This document shows positions 7,577-15,377 of a DNA stretch of 35,454 nucleotides, one piece after another. Source of the stretch: SZUA-521 sp041738285 (GTDB taxonomy: Bacteria; Pseudomonadota; Gammaproteobacteria; Pseudomonadales; Azotimanducaceae); assembly GCA_041738285.1 (NCBI GenBank), contig JBGSQB010000236.1, positions 1 through 35,454 of the forward strand, read 5' to 3'. Numbering within the stretch: the first letter of the stretch is position 1; each line of letters begins with the position of its first letter. The notes below the pieces were generated by a model. It did not search any database, was not told where the DNA came from, and saw only the letters and a program-made list of their open reading frames with translations. The position numbers were made by a program, and so were the translations under genes.

Positions 7577-10504
7577 CTAGTCGAAGAAGTCGACTGCGCA
7601 CGACACCACGCTGTTCTCGAACAACAGACGTCCGTCATCGACCCGAGCGAAGGTGGCATCACCCTGGATGCGCAGACACGTGTCGGAGCCCGTGATGATC
7701 GAATTGTAGATCTTGGCGCCGGTACCACGACGCAGGTGCACACCGAGCGTATCACTGACGGTGGGGGTGCCGCCGTCGGAGCCCACGATCGTGACGTTCA
7801 CCAGGGTCGGCACGGAGACCGGTTCTGCATTGGCGTCGTTCTCATCGTTGTCGGCCTCGATGCCGCGATCACCATCATCGGCACCCTGCACAACAAGCAC
7901 GTATTGTGCACCACCCCGCCAGCCCTGACCCCAATCGAGGCTGTCGTCGGCGTTGCCGGTGAGCACGATGTGGTCGATGAACGCCTTGCCACCGAAGTGC
8001 TCGACGCCATCATCCAATCCGTTGTGCACCTGCACGTAGCTCGCCCGCGTAGCGGAGCCTGTGCCGAACAGTGACAGTCCATTGAGCTCGTTACCCTGGC
8101 CATCGATGTCGTTGCCTGCGTGGCGGATCACGACGTAGTTCAAGTCTCCCGAGCCATCGTCATCGTTGCTGCCGCTATAGAAGCCGATGTTGCCCTCGGC
8201 GTTGACGTTGCAGGGCGTCGCCGCGCACTCGTTGCTACGCGAGTACCCCATCAGTGCAAGTCCTGCCCATTCGCCACGACCGGAACTGCCGTCGCTCGTG
8301 CCCGCAATCCATGGATCGAACTGATCCACCGATGTCATGACGATCGGGTCGGTTGCATTGCCATTGGCCCGGATACGCGAACCACGCGTTACGATCAGGG
8401 CTTCGGCACTGTCGCCCTTGATGAGCGTGCCCGGCTCGATCACGAGCGTTACCGATACGATGTCGGTCGGCTGACATCCTGTGGTTCCAATTTCACACTC
8501 GCCGTTGCCGATGTAGGTACCCGGAAAGCCGCTGGCGAGACGATAGATGTTGTCATTGGTCAGGGTGATGGTGCCAGCAGTCGCATAGCGTGCGCTGAGC
8601 TGACACACATCCATGCCGCCGCCACCGATGTTGGACAGATCCTGATCGCCGATGTCCGTCGTACCGGTTGGGCAGGTCCCGGTCGCGGAAGGCAAGGCGC
8701 CTGCGAGCGTGCCGCTCGACGCTGGCTCCCACACCGTGGTGTTACCCGCAAGTTCAATGGTCCAACCCGCGGTCCAATCGTTCACCGGCGCTTGGGCGAA
8801 TGCACCCGTGAAGTCCGTGGATTCGAAGTCGCTGCCCGCATCACCGGCGACTGGGTTGGGGATCCCAATCGAGGAGACATTGGGGTCGAGCACGCGGTTG
8901 TTGGTGCCCGCGTTGAACCAGGCGGCGACGGCAGCGTCGTTGCCGTCGTTCTCGAACGCAACGCCATCCGGGCAGTACAGCACCGTGTTGGCAATCGTGA
9001 GCCCGGTACCGAACTGCGCCTCAGTGGCCGCCTGATCGACGTCCAGGCAGTTGTCGCGGAAGTCGACCACGACGAAGTTGTACAACTGTGCCGCGGTGCC
9101 GCGGCGTAGCAGCACGCCACCCGCCGCCGGCACGCCGTCGGAGCGACCGATGATTGTGAAATTGGCAAGCACCGGCGCGGAGCGCGGTGCGACGTTATTG
9201 TTGTTTTCGTCGTTATCCGCTTCGATTCCTTTGTCGGCCGCATCGGCTGCCTGTTTGACAACAACGAACTGCGCGCCACCCCGATAGCCCTGGCCCCAGT
9301 CGAAGCTGTCATCGGCGTTGTCGGTGAGCACGATGTGGTCCATGAAGTCCGTAGCTCCGAAGTGCTCGACACCGTCGTCGAGCCCCTTGTGCACCTGTAC
9401 GTAGCTCATCGTTGTACCGGCGCCCGTACCAAACAGGGTCAGGCCATTCAGCTCGTTGCCGAGCCCGTCGATGTCGTTGCCCGCATGCAGGATGACGACA
9501 TAGTTCAGGGATCCGGAGTCGTCGTTGTCGTTAGCGCCGGCATAAAAGCCTATGTTGCCTTCGGCATTGACGTTACACGGACTGCCGACGCACTGATTCG
9601 TTTGCGCATAGCCCATGAGCGCAAGTCCCGCCCACTCACCGCGACCGGAATCACCATTGCCACCCGCCACCCATCCGGTGAACTGATCCACCGATGTCAT
9701 GACGATCGGATCCGCAGCCGTACCGTTGGCGGTGATCGTTGATCCCCGCGTCACGATGAGGGCTTCGCTTGCATCGCCGAGAATCAGGGTGCCGGCGTCG
9801 ATGACGAGATTCACCGCGACGATGCTACCCGGCGCGCAGCCCGCGGCACCGATTTCGCAGTCGCCATTGCCGATATAAGTGCCGGGGAAACCCGTCGACA
9901 GTCGATACACGTTGTCTGCCGTGAGCGTGATCGTAGTGCCGCTGGTCGCGTATCGCGGCGCGAGCTGGCACAGATCCATGCTGCCACCGCCGACCGACGC
10001 CGGCAGCACCTGATCGCCGATGTCTGTGGTGCCGGTGGGACAGGTGCCGGTCGCAGCAGGTGCAGCCGCGGGTTGCCAGACGGTGGTGTTGCCGTTCAGG
10101 CCAACGGTCCAGCCACTCGTCCAGTTAACGGGATTGTCCTGGGAGAACGCGCCGGCATAGCTCGCTGGAGCAAACGTCTGACCGAAAGCGGTCGACAGGT
10201 TCGAAGGTAGCGCGAATGCCGGTCCTTCGAGATCGGGCGAGCTTGCGCTGAACGCAAACGCCGCGCCCTGCAGTACCGGGGAAGACGCCGTGGGTTGACC
10301 GGTTACACCATCGAGTTGTGGATCGATCTCCTGATTGTTGATGCCCGCTCGATAGATCGCTGCGGTCGAATCTCCCGCTGGTGGTGGTGGCGGGGGCGGG
10401 CCGCCAGCACCGCCTACCTGAATCTGTTCGCTGCCACTGCCGCCACCGCACGCGGCCATGGCGCCGGTGAGTATCGCAATGAGCAATCGTTGTGTGAGTC
10501 GCAT
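7577..10504 (-). CDS. Outer-membrane lipoprotein with a tandemly duplicated beta-helix-like domain
   Basis: A 975-residue lipoprotein: signal peptide ending at the lipobox MAAC (Cys19), a Gly-rich stretch and a poly-Pro spacer (36-42), then two homologous halves (about 118-530 and 570-975). Each half has the same landmarks in order: TGTCPTGTTDIGDQ, FPGTYIGNG, ALIVTRG, DPIVMTSVDQF, GRGEWAGLALMGY, CNVNAEGNIGFY, NDIDG.GNELNGL, LDDGVEHFG and GIEADNDEN. The repeated short hydrophobic strands with Asn/Asp/Gly turns suggest a right-handed parallel beta-helix, and each half has conserved cysteine pairs. The second half ends earlier than the first. A strong AGGGAG site lies 6 nt before the ATG. It follows the TonB receptor gene by 25 nt, so it is probably its surface-exposed partner lipoprotein. 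Ligand unknown; Pho control points to a phosphorus compound. Confidence 0.85.
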   Translation of the reverse strand: MRLTQRLLIAILTGAMAACGGGSGSEQIQVGGAGGPPPPPPPAGDSTAAIYRAGINNQEIDPQLDGVTGQPTASSPVLQGAAFAFSASSPDLEGPAFALPSNLSTAFGQTFAPASYAGAFSQDNPVNWTSGWTVGLNGNTTVWQPAAAPAATGTCPTGTTDIGDQVLPASVGGGSMDLCQLAPRYATSGTTITLTADNVYRLSTGFPGTYIGNGDCEIGAAGCAPGSIVAVNLVIDAGTLILGDASEALIVTRGSTITANGTAADPIVMTSVDQFTGWVAGGNGDSGRGEWAGLALMGYAQTNQCVGSPCNVNAEGNIGFYAGANDNDDSGSLNYVVILHAGNDIDGLGNELNGLTLFGTGAGTTMSYVQVHKGLDDGVEHFGATDFMDHIVLTDNADDSFDWGQGYRGGAQFVVVKQAADAADKGIEADNDENNNNVAPRSAPVLANFTIIGRSDGVPAAGGVLLRRGTAAQLYNFVVVDFRDNCLDVDQAATEAQFGTGLTIANTVLYCPDGVAFENDGNDAAVAAWFNAGTNNRVLDPNVSSIGIPNPVAGDAGSDFESTDFTGAFAQAPVNDWTAGWTIELAGNTTVWEPASSGTLAGALPSATGTCPTGTTDIGDQDLSNIGGGGMDVCQLSARYATAGTITLTNDNIYRLASGFPGTYIGNGECEIGTTGCQPTDIVSVTLVIEPGTLIKGDSAEALIVTRGSRIRANGNATDPIVMTSVDQFDPWIAGTSDGSSGRGEWAGLALMGYSRSNECAATPCNVNAEGNIGFYSGSNDDDGSGDLNYVVIRHAGNDIDGQGNELNGLSLFGTGSATRASYVQVHNGLDDGVEHFGGKAFIDHIVLTGNADDSLDWGQGWRGGAQYVLVVQGADDGDRGIEADNDENDANAEPVSVPTLVNVTIVGSDGGTPTVSDTLGVHLRRGTGAKIYNSIITGSDTCLRIQGDATFARVDDGRLLFENSVVSCAVDFFD

Positions 10505-10529
10505 GGTCTACTCCCTTGAATCGTGTTTG

Positions 10530-13394
10530 TTAAATGTCGGTACTGATGCCGAAAGTGAAGGTGCGGCCGGTGTTGTATTCACGCTCGATGACATTGGCGC
10601 GCGTGACCTTGACCTCCGCATCGATGAGGTTCTGGGCTTTGAACTTGAGTGCGATGGCGCGGCCGAACAAATCGACGGTCTGTCGATAGACAAAGTCGAC
10701 GTACGGCGCCGGTTCCTCGACTGCACCCGGCAGGTTGTCCGTGCCGACATCGACCAGTCGCTCCGCCGCCCAGTTGAAGAGCAGCGATGCCTGGATGTCG
10801 CGCTCGATGTCATCCCAGGTGAGCTGCGTGTTCACCACCCACTCGCTCTGCCCCTGCAGCGCTCGATTGCCGCTGTCGAACAGTGCGCTGCCCTGGGCAA
10901 GCTCTACCTCGGAGTCGATGTACGCACCATTGAGTTTCACGTACATGTTGCGCACCACGGGCAGATCGATGAAGTCGAGCTGCTTGCGCAGCGACAGCTC
11001 GACGCCGCGGTTGGTCGCCGCGTCGGCATTGAAGGGGCGCCGCAGCACCGGTGCGCCGGGAATCACTTCGATCTCGATCGGATCGCTGAAGTCCTTGTAG
11101 AACAGCGCGACCTGAACGTTGTCTTGACCTGCGAAGTACCATTCCCACCGCAGATCGACGTTGTCGATGGTTGCCTCGCCGAGTGCCGGATTGCCGATGT
11201 AGCTGTAACGGGTTTCGGGATCGACAAATCGAACCGGGCCCACTTCGCGCAGGTCCGGACGGTTGACCGTCCGTGACATGCCCAGGCGCACCTGCATATC
11301 GTCCGTGAACAGCCACGTCAGCGTTGCCGTCGGCAGCACGTCGGTCTCGTTCAGCTCACCGCTGGCAGGTCGTGCGCTCGTGGCGCTGTCGACCACCGGT
11401 TCGGATGTCATGTCGAATTCCTCGACACGCGCACCGAGCATCAGGCGCCACCTGTCGCCGAACTCGTTGTCGAGCATCAGAAAGTACCCAAGCAACTCCT
11501 CGGTACCCTTGTAGTTCTCGGCAACGAGGGCGGTGTTGCGTGAGTTGAGCTGCAGTTCCAGGCGGTCGTTGCCAAGGTTTGATGCGCCCATCACGTTGCC
11601 AATCGTCTCACCGCGGACGACTTCGAACTCCGATCGCGGCTGGTAGGTGCTGGTCAGATACTCGAAACGGATGTTCGAGGTATCGCGGTCCTTGTCGTTG
11701 TAAGCGAGCCCAGTCTTGATGGTGATGCTGCTGGCCTGCCCCCAATCGACGGTCTTGGAGACGTTGAAGCCAACGCCGTAGGCCTCGTCCTGGAGTTTTT
11801 CCCAGGTACGTGTCAGCGACCCCTGATCGTCGGAGAGCAGATAGGCCGTGTCCGCCGTGGAGCCGTCGGGTCGCTCGTAGACGTAGGCGCGCGAGTCGGG
11901 CTTGTCCCGGTCGGCCTTGGAGTAGCTGCCGAACCACTCCACCACGAAGCCCTGATCTTCGCCGATCTGGTGCTCGCCCGCGATCTGCTGAGTGAACAGC
12001 TGCCGCTCTTCCCATTCGTAAACGGTATCGACCGCGTCTTCACCGCTACCTTTATTCTGATCGAAATAGAAGTAACGCAGCGAATTCTTGTCCGTGCGGC
12101 GGGTAAGGAACGTGGTGCTGCGCAATGTGTTGGCGTCGTCGATCTCCCACTCGAGGTTCAGCAGCGCCGATAGATCGATGGTTTGTTCGGTGCGGCTGAA
12201 ATTTCGGTCGGAATCGGTGGTCTGCACACGCGGGTTGGCGACGCTCAGCGTCTGCGCTTCCTGACGCAGCTCTTCCCGAGCGCTGTACTCGTTCTTGTAC
12301 ATGACGCCGAGCAACGCGCCGACCGAGCCTTGATCAACGCCATCCCACCTACGGCCGAAGGTCAGATCGAGGCCATAGTTCGCCGGCAGTTCCTCGAGTT
12401 GTGCGCCCCACTGCTGGTTGAGCGACTGCGCCAGTTGCGTCTGCAGCAAGGGATCGTTCAGATCAGCCGCCAGGTTTGATTTGTTGCGTTTGATCGCGCC
12501 CGGCAGAGAGCGGAAGCCGTCGTCATAACCCGTCCAGTCACCGTCCCCGCCGTCGTAGGTCAGTGCGTTGACGCCGGTGGTCTCGGTGTTCGTCTGCACT
12601 GAGATCTGCACCTGCTGCAATGGCTCATCGGGGATCGACCGGGTGCGCAGACCCACGGAGCCACCGGAGAAGTCACCGTACTGATCCGGCGCATAGGTCT
12701 TCTGTACCTCCACCGTTTCCAGGACGCCGGTGGGAAAGAGGTCCATTGGAATCACGCGCCGCAGCGGGTCTGGGCTCGGCAACAGTGAGTGATTGAACGT
12801 GGTGTTGGAATAGCGTTCGCCCATCCCACGCACGTACACGTACTTGTCGTTGACGATGGTCAGGCCCGTGACGCGCGCCAGGGCATCGACCGCGTTGCTG
12901 TCGCCGGCCACTTCGAAGTCGTCGGCAGTGAGCACATCGAGCACCGACTCGGACCAGCGCGCCTTGTCCACGCCTTGAGGTTGGTAGGTGCCGATCACCA
13001 GCACTTCCTCCACCACCCCCGGAACATTCATTTCGTCGAGCACGAGGCCGGCGTCACCGAGTCGAAACACGCTCTGCTGCACGACGCCGGCGACAATCGA
13101 CACCTGCGGAAACGACTTGCGCTGGAACTGCGTGTGTTCGACCGCAATGGCATAGGTGCCGGCGGGTAGCTCCACCGAGAAACGACCGTTGGGGTCGGTG
13201 TTGCCATAGCGCTTGGTTGAACCGTCGTTGATCTCGATGATCGCTCCCGGTATCGGCGCGCCCTTGACCGTAACTACGCTGCCATCGAGCAGGCCTACCG
13301 TAGGTCGTTCCGCATCTTGCGCATGGCCTGCTGTCGCGACGACAGCGAAGCCGAGCAGCATGTAGCGACGAATGAGTGCGTGGACGAATGTCAT
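10530..13394 (-). CDS. TonB-dependent outer-membrane receptor
   Basis: About 954 residues. Signal peptide (MTFVHALIRRYMLLGFAVVA, ending near AGHAQ), a carboxypeptidase-regulatory-like beta-sandwich (about residues 30-105), a TonB plug beginning VEEVLVIGTY and including VYVRGMGERYSNTTFN and YGDFSGGSVGLRTRS, then a 22-stranded-barrel-type region ending TFTFGISTDI. These receptors import scarce ligands across the outer membrane using TonB energy. An upstream extension of the frame to 13511 is rejected: ATG 13394 has AGGGAG 10 nt upstream, starts directly with a signal peptide, and the extension would cover the promoter. First gene of a pair with the duplicated lipoprotein (25-nt gap). A PHO box precedes it, so I infer phosphate-starvation induction and a phosphorus-containing ligand. 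Confidence 0.93.
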   Translation of the reverse strand: MTFVHALIRRYMLLGFAVVATAGHAQDAERPTVGLLDGSVVTVKGAPIPGAIIEINDGSTKRYGNTDPNGRFSVELPAGTYAIAVEHTQFQRKSFPQVSIVAGVVQQSVFRLGDAGLVLDEMNVPGVVEEVLVIGTYQPQGVDKARWSESVLDVLTADDFEVAGDSNAVDALARVTGLTIVNDKYVYVRGMGERYSNTTFNHSLLPSPDPLRRVIPMDLFPTGVLETVEVQKTYAPDQYGDFSGGSVGLRTRSIPDEPLQQVQISVQTNTETTGVNALTYDGGDGDWTGYDDGFRSLPGAIKRNKSNLAADLNDPLLQTQLAQSLNQQWGAQLEELPANYGLDLTFGRRWDGVDQGSVGALLGVMYKNEYSAREELRQEAQTLSVANPRVQTTDSDRNFSRTEQTIDLSALLNLEWEIDDANTLRSTTFLTRRTDKNSLRYFYFDQNKGSGEDAVDTVYEWEERQLFTQQIAGEHQIGEDQGFVVEWFGSYSKADRDKPDSRAYVYERPDGSTADTAYLLSDDQGSLTRTWEKLQDEAYGVGFNVSKTVDWGQASSITIKTGLAYNDKDRDTSNIRFEYLTSTYQPRSEFEVVRGETIGNVMGASNLGNDRLELQLNSRNTALVAENYKGTEELLGYFLMLDNEFGDRWRLMLGARVEEFDMTSEPVVDSATSARPASGELNETDVLPTATLTWLFTDDMQVRLGMSRTVNRPDLREVGPVRFVDPETRYSYIGNPALGEATIDNVDLRWEWYFAGQDNVQVALFYKDFSDPIEIEVIPGAPVLRRPFNADAATNRGVELSLRKQLDFIDLPVVRNMYVKLNGAYIDSEVELAQGSALFDSGNRALQGQSEWVVNTQLTWDDIERDIQASLLFNWAAERLVDVGTDNLPGAVEEPAPYVDFVYRQTVDLFGRAIALKFKAQNLIDAEVKVTRANVIEREYNTGRTFTFGISTDI

Positions 13395-13423
13395 GTTGTT
13401 TGTGCTCCCTGTGTTGGGCGCGC

Positions 13424-13457
13424 AAACTACACCGCAGATATGACGGCTTCGTGACGA
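13424..13457 (-). promoter_or_regulatory. PHO box and -10 of the TonB receptor/lipoprotein operon
   Basis: Minus-strand units TCGTCACGAAG and CCGTCATATCT (13457-13436) are 11-bp direct repeats of CGTCAY. The last hexamer CGTCAT is followed by exactly 10 bp and TAGTTT (13429-13424). Predicted transcription start is about 23 nt before ATG 13394, leaving room for the AGGGAG ribosome binding site. Confidence 0.65.
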
Positions 13458-13482
13458 AAGGCTGAACTTTTGTTCGCGAGTA

Positions 13483-13527
13483 CCGTCATCAAACGTTAAC
13501 AAAAACGTCATCTAGCTGGAGTAGGTT
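13483..13527 (+). promoter_or_regulatory. PHO box and -10 of the small HTH-like gene
   Basis: Plus-strand units CCGTCATCAAA (13483-13493), CGTTAACAAAA (weak) and ACGTCATCTAG (13505-13515) have an 11-bp period. CGTCAT at 13506-13511 is followed by exactly 10 bp and TAGGTT (13522-13527). It faces away from the receptor promoter, so the 149-bp intergenic region holds two back-to-back Pho-type promoters. Confidence 0.6.
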
Positions 13528-13543
13528 CGAGTGTTGTGAATTC

Positions 13544-13987
13544 GTGAGTGTCGTCGATGTGGGCTACCGCGAGCTGTTGAAGAAGTACATCCGCTACCTC
13601 GAACTGCATGTGGGCGATAACTACATCGAAGCGATCGGATCGGCACAGGAGGCGCTCCTGTCGGACAGAGATGCGGCGGAGCTGCGCACGCTCGCCGGTG
13701 AAATCTTCCGCGAGGCGCATTCACCGCCGGTCACTGAATCGGTGACCAACTACAACTACCGCTTTCGTCTGTTGTTCAATCGCTATGCGCTGTCGGTCAC
13801 GCGGGCGTCGACACTGGCAGGGGTTGATGCTGCGACGGTGGGACGCTGGCGCACGAGCCCGCAATCGAAGCGTTATTTTGCGATGACCGAGCGCCAGTTC
13901 GTCCACTTCGAGCGCGCTTTGTTGCAGTGGATCGAAAGCGAGCAGGTAGGCCAATCGTGGGAACAGAAGAATGGGTGTATTGAATAG
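13544..13987 (+). CDS. Small uncharacterised protein with a possible helix-turn-helix
   Basis: A 147-residue soluble protein with no signal peptide, starting at a GTG about 10 nt after the predicted transcription start; no clear ribosome binding site. The N-terminal half (LLKKYIRYLELHVGDNYIEA) is helical. Residues about 83-105 (YALSVTRASTLAGVDAATVG and the following RWR) look like a helix-turn-helix of the kind LTRxxLAxxAGVxxxTVxRW. I do not recognise the family. It is divergent from the TonB receptor operon, convergent with phoB, and has its own PHO box. A small regulator acting on the neighbouring uptake operon is possible but unproven. Coding status rests on its uninterrupted frame, protein-like composition and promoter. 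Confidence 0.6.
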   Translation: MSVVDVGYRELLKKYIRYLELHVGDNYIEAIGSAQEALLSDRDAAELRTLAGEIFREAHSPPVTESVTNYNYRFRLLFNRYALSVTRASTLAGVDAATVGRWRTSPQSKRYFAMTERQFVHFERALLQWIESEQVGQSWEQKNGCIE

Positions 13988-14128
13988 CGATAACTCGCCG
14001 AACCTAAGGTGCTGTCTTCGCGACGCCGCCTCGTCGCAGCGAATTCCCGTGTCGGTGCGGGCGCGATAGGTGTTCTGAGGTTCCCTAATCTACGATCCGA
14101 ACTACGTAAGCTGTTCCGCATTTCCGGG

Positions 14129-14815
14129 TCACTTGGCGGGCTGTGCGAATCGGTAGCCCACGCCGCGTACGGTCTCGATCAGTTGATCGTGACCATCGTC
14201 GGCCAGAGCCTTGCGCAATCTCAGTACGTGTACATCGACCGTGCGCTCTTCGACATACACACTGCGCCCCCAGACGCGATCGAGCAGCTGGCCACGGTCG
14301 AAGGCGCGATTCGGATTGCGCATCAGGAACTCGAGCAACCTGAACTCGGTCGGCCCGAGGTGCACGTAACGCGCGCCAATGCTCAGTCGGCGCCCCGCAG
14401 TATCGAGCGAGAGATCGGCCGCCTTCAGAACACCTTCGCTGCCGACTCCAGTGCGCCGCAGCAGCGCTTTCAGGCGCGCCACCAGCTCGCGCGGCGAGAA
14501 CGGCTTGGTCATGTAGTCGTCGATACCGGAATCGAAACCCTTCAGCTTGTCGGCCTCCTCACCACGGGCCGTCAACATCATGAGCGGCAGGTCTTTCGTC
14601 AGTTGCGCTAAGCGCAGTCTGCGCGCGAGATCAACGCCGCTTGCGCCGGGCAACATCCAGTCGATGACGATCAGATCCGGTAACAGTCCATCGAGCTTGC
14701 GCATCGCGGCTTCACTGCTCTCGGCTTCGATCGTCTTGAATCCCGCCCGCTGCAAAGTGAAGGTCAGTAGTTCCCTGACTTCCACGTCGTCTTCCACAAC
14801 AAGGATGGTGTTCAT
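14129..14815 (-). CDS. phoB: Phosphate-regulon response regulator PhoB
   Basis: A 228-residue OmpR/PhoB-class regulator. Receiver domain (1-118): acidic pocket VVEDD, phosphoacceptor Asp52 in IVIDWMLPG, Thr in LMMLTARGEE and Lys in YMTKPFSPREL. The C-terminal winged-helix domain has LGPTEFRLLEFLMRNP, the recognition-helix region VYVEERTVDVHVLRLRKAL and the end VRGVGYRFAQPAK. When phosphorylated by PhoR, PhoB binds PHO boxes. A five-unit PHO-box array directly before its own start (14836-14890) indicates autoregulation and supports PhoB rather than another paralogue. phoR, which usually follows phoB, is not next to it: the convergent small gene is, and no phoR, pst or phoU occurs in the window. 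Confidence 0.92.
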   Translation of the reverse strand: MNTILVVEDDVEVRELLTFTLQRAGFKTIEAESSEAAMRKLDGLLPDLIVIDWMLPGASGVDLARRLRLAQLTKDLPLMMLTARGEEADKLKGFDSGIDDYMTKPFSPRELVARLKALLRRTGVGSEGVLKAADLSLDTAGRRLSIGARYVHLGPTEFRLLEFLMRNPNRAFDRGQLLDRVWGRSVYVEERTVDVHVLRLRKALADDGHDQLIETVRGVGYRFAQPAK

Positions 14816-14823
14816 GCGAGGGT

Positions 14824-14890
14824 ACAGTAGGCGCGCGCCATGTCACTACCGTGACAGTTCTGTGACAGTTCTGTGACAGCTCCATGACCG
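14824..14890 (-). promoter_or_regulatory. Five-unit PHO-box array and -10 of phoB
   Basis: On the minus strand, five consecutive 11-bp units lie head to tail: CGGTCATGGAG, CTGTCACAGAA, CTGTCACAGAA (identical), CTGTCACGGTA and GTGACATGGCG (14890-14836). After the last hexamer TGACAT come exactly 10 bp and TACTGT (14829-14824). The transcription start would fall about 2 nt before the phoB ATG, so the mRNA may be nearly leaderless; no Shine-Dalgarno is visible. Confidence 0.85.
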
Positions 14891-15175
14891 TTTGAGGGCC
14901 GCAGATCGTCGCTCGGATAACACACCAGCGCACGGATTCCAGCCTGGTACCTTCCAGCCGAGATCCCGATGGGGTTCGAAGCGCGCATCGTTTTGGTCAC
15001 CAAGTAGGGGCGTCGTTCTGCCGCGAGGCGTTGTCCTACGGGTTAAACAAGTTCCGCGCTGGCCACCACCGGGAGCGTTCACTTACGTGAAGCCCGTGAA
15101 CCCCGCAAGAATATTGGAAGAATGATCAGATATTGGAAACGGACCCCCAAGGAGGACGCGTAACCCATTGAAATT
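14891..15175. other. Intergenic stretch between the phoB promoter and tRNA-Met, no gene recognised
   Basis: I see no convincing gene here; the frames present lack family features. Minor structures: TTCAC/GTGAA short inverted repeats near 15080 and two copies of ATATTGGAA (near 15112 and 15131). The trailer of tRNA-Met on the minus strand would run into this region, but no U-tract hairpin is evident. Confidence 0.5.
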
Positions 15176-15252
15176 TGGTAGCTACGGGTGGACTTGAACC
15201 ACCGACCCCACGATTATGAATCGTGTGCTCTAACCAGCTGAGCTACGTAGCC
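15176..15252 (-). tRNA. tRNA-Met (CAU)
   Basis: A 77-nt cloverleaf on the minus strand. The acceptor stem is GGCTACG with CGTAGCT (one G-U pair), the D-arm has AGCTCAGCTGGTTAGAGC, the anticodon stem-loop ACGATTCATAATCGT holds CAT, and the T-arm is GGTGGTTCAAGTCCACC. CCA is encoded (plus-strand TGG at 15176-15178). The first base pair is G-U rather than the mismatch typical of initiator tRNA and the anticodon stem lacks three G-C pairs, so this is elongator Met (or a tRNA-Ile with lysidine, less likely). Confidence 0.93.
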
Positions 15253-15293
15253 TTCGTTGAACCCTAGTTTGTGGCAACGCCCTTGGGCGCGCA

Positions 15294-15321
15294 CCGATTC
15301 GCGGGCAAGCCCGCTCCCACA
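15294..15321. repeat. REP-like palindromic element
   Basis: Contains ATTCGCGGGCAAGCCCGC followed by TCCCACAA: a GCGGGC/GCCCGC hairpin with AA loop and a conserved TCCCACA flank, like the REP family known from Pseudomonas. Located between tRNA-Met and the ychF stop. A related copy is at 18894-18925 and a diverged one within 7489-7576. Confidence 0.8.
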
Positions 15322-15377
15322 ACGATCTCCAGGGCCGCGGATTTTCCGAGTACCCCTTGAGGGTGTCAAGGTAACCC

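Noticed and set aside
13395..13511. N-terminal extension of the TonB receptor to 13511
   Set aside because: It would remove the signal peptide from the N-terminus and cover the PHO box and -10; ATG 13394 has a good ribosome binding site.
14836..14890. Tandem 11-bp repeats that could be read as a short CRISPR, iterons or an origin
   Set aside because: The units are TGTCAC-type PhoB half-sites in direct order with no spacers, correctly spaced from a -10 and directly before phoB.
14892..15125. A 77-codon frame between phoB and tRNA-Met
   Set aside because: No ribosome binding site, no homology signature, and composition typical of random GC-rich frames.
15355..15371. Terminator after ychF (CCTTGA/TCAAGG hairpin)
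   Set aside because: Stem of only 6 bp and no T-run on the minus strand afterwards; not convincing.
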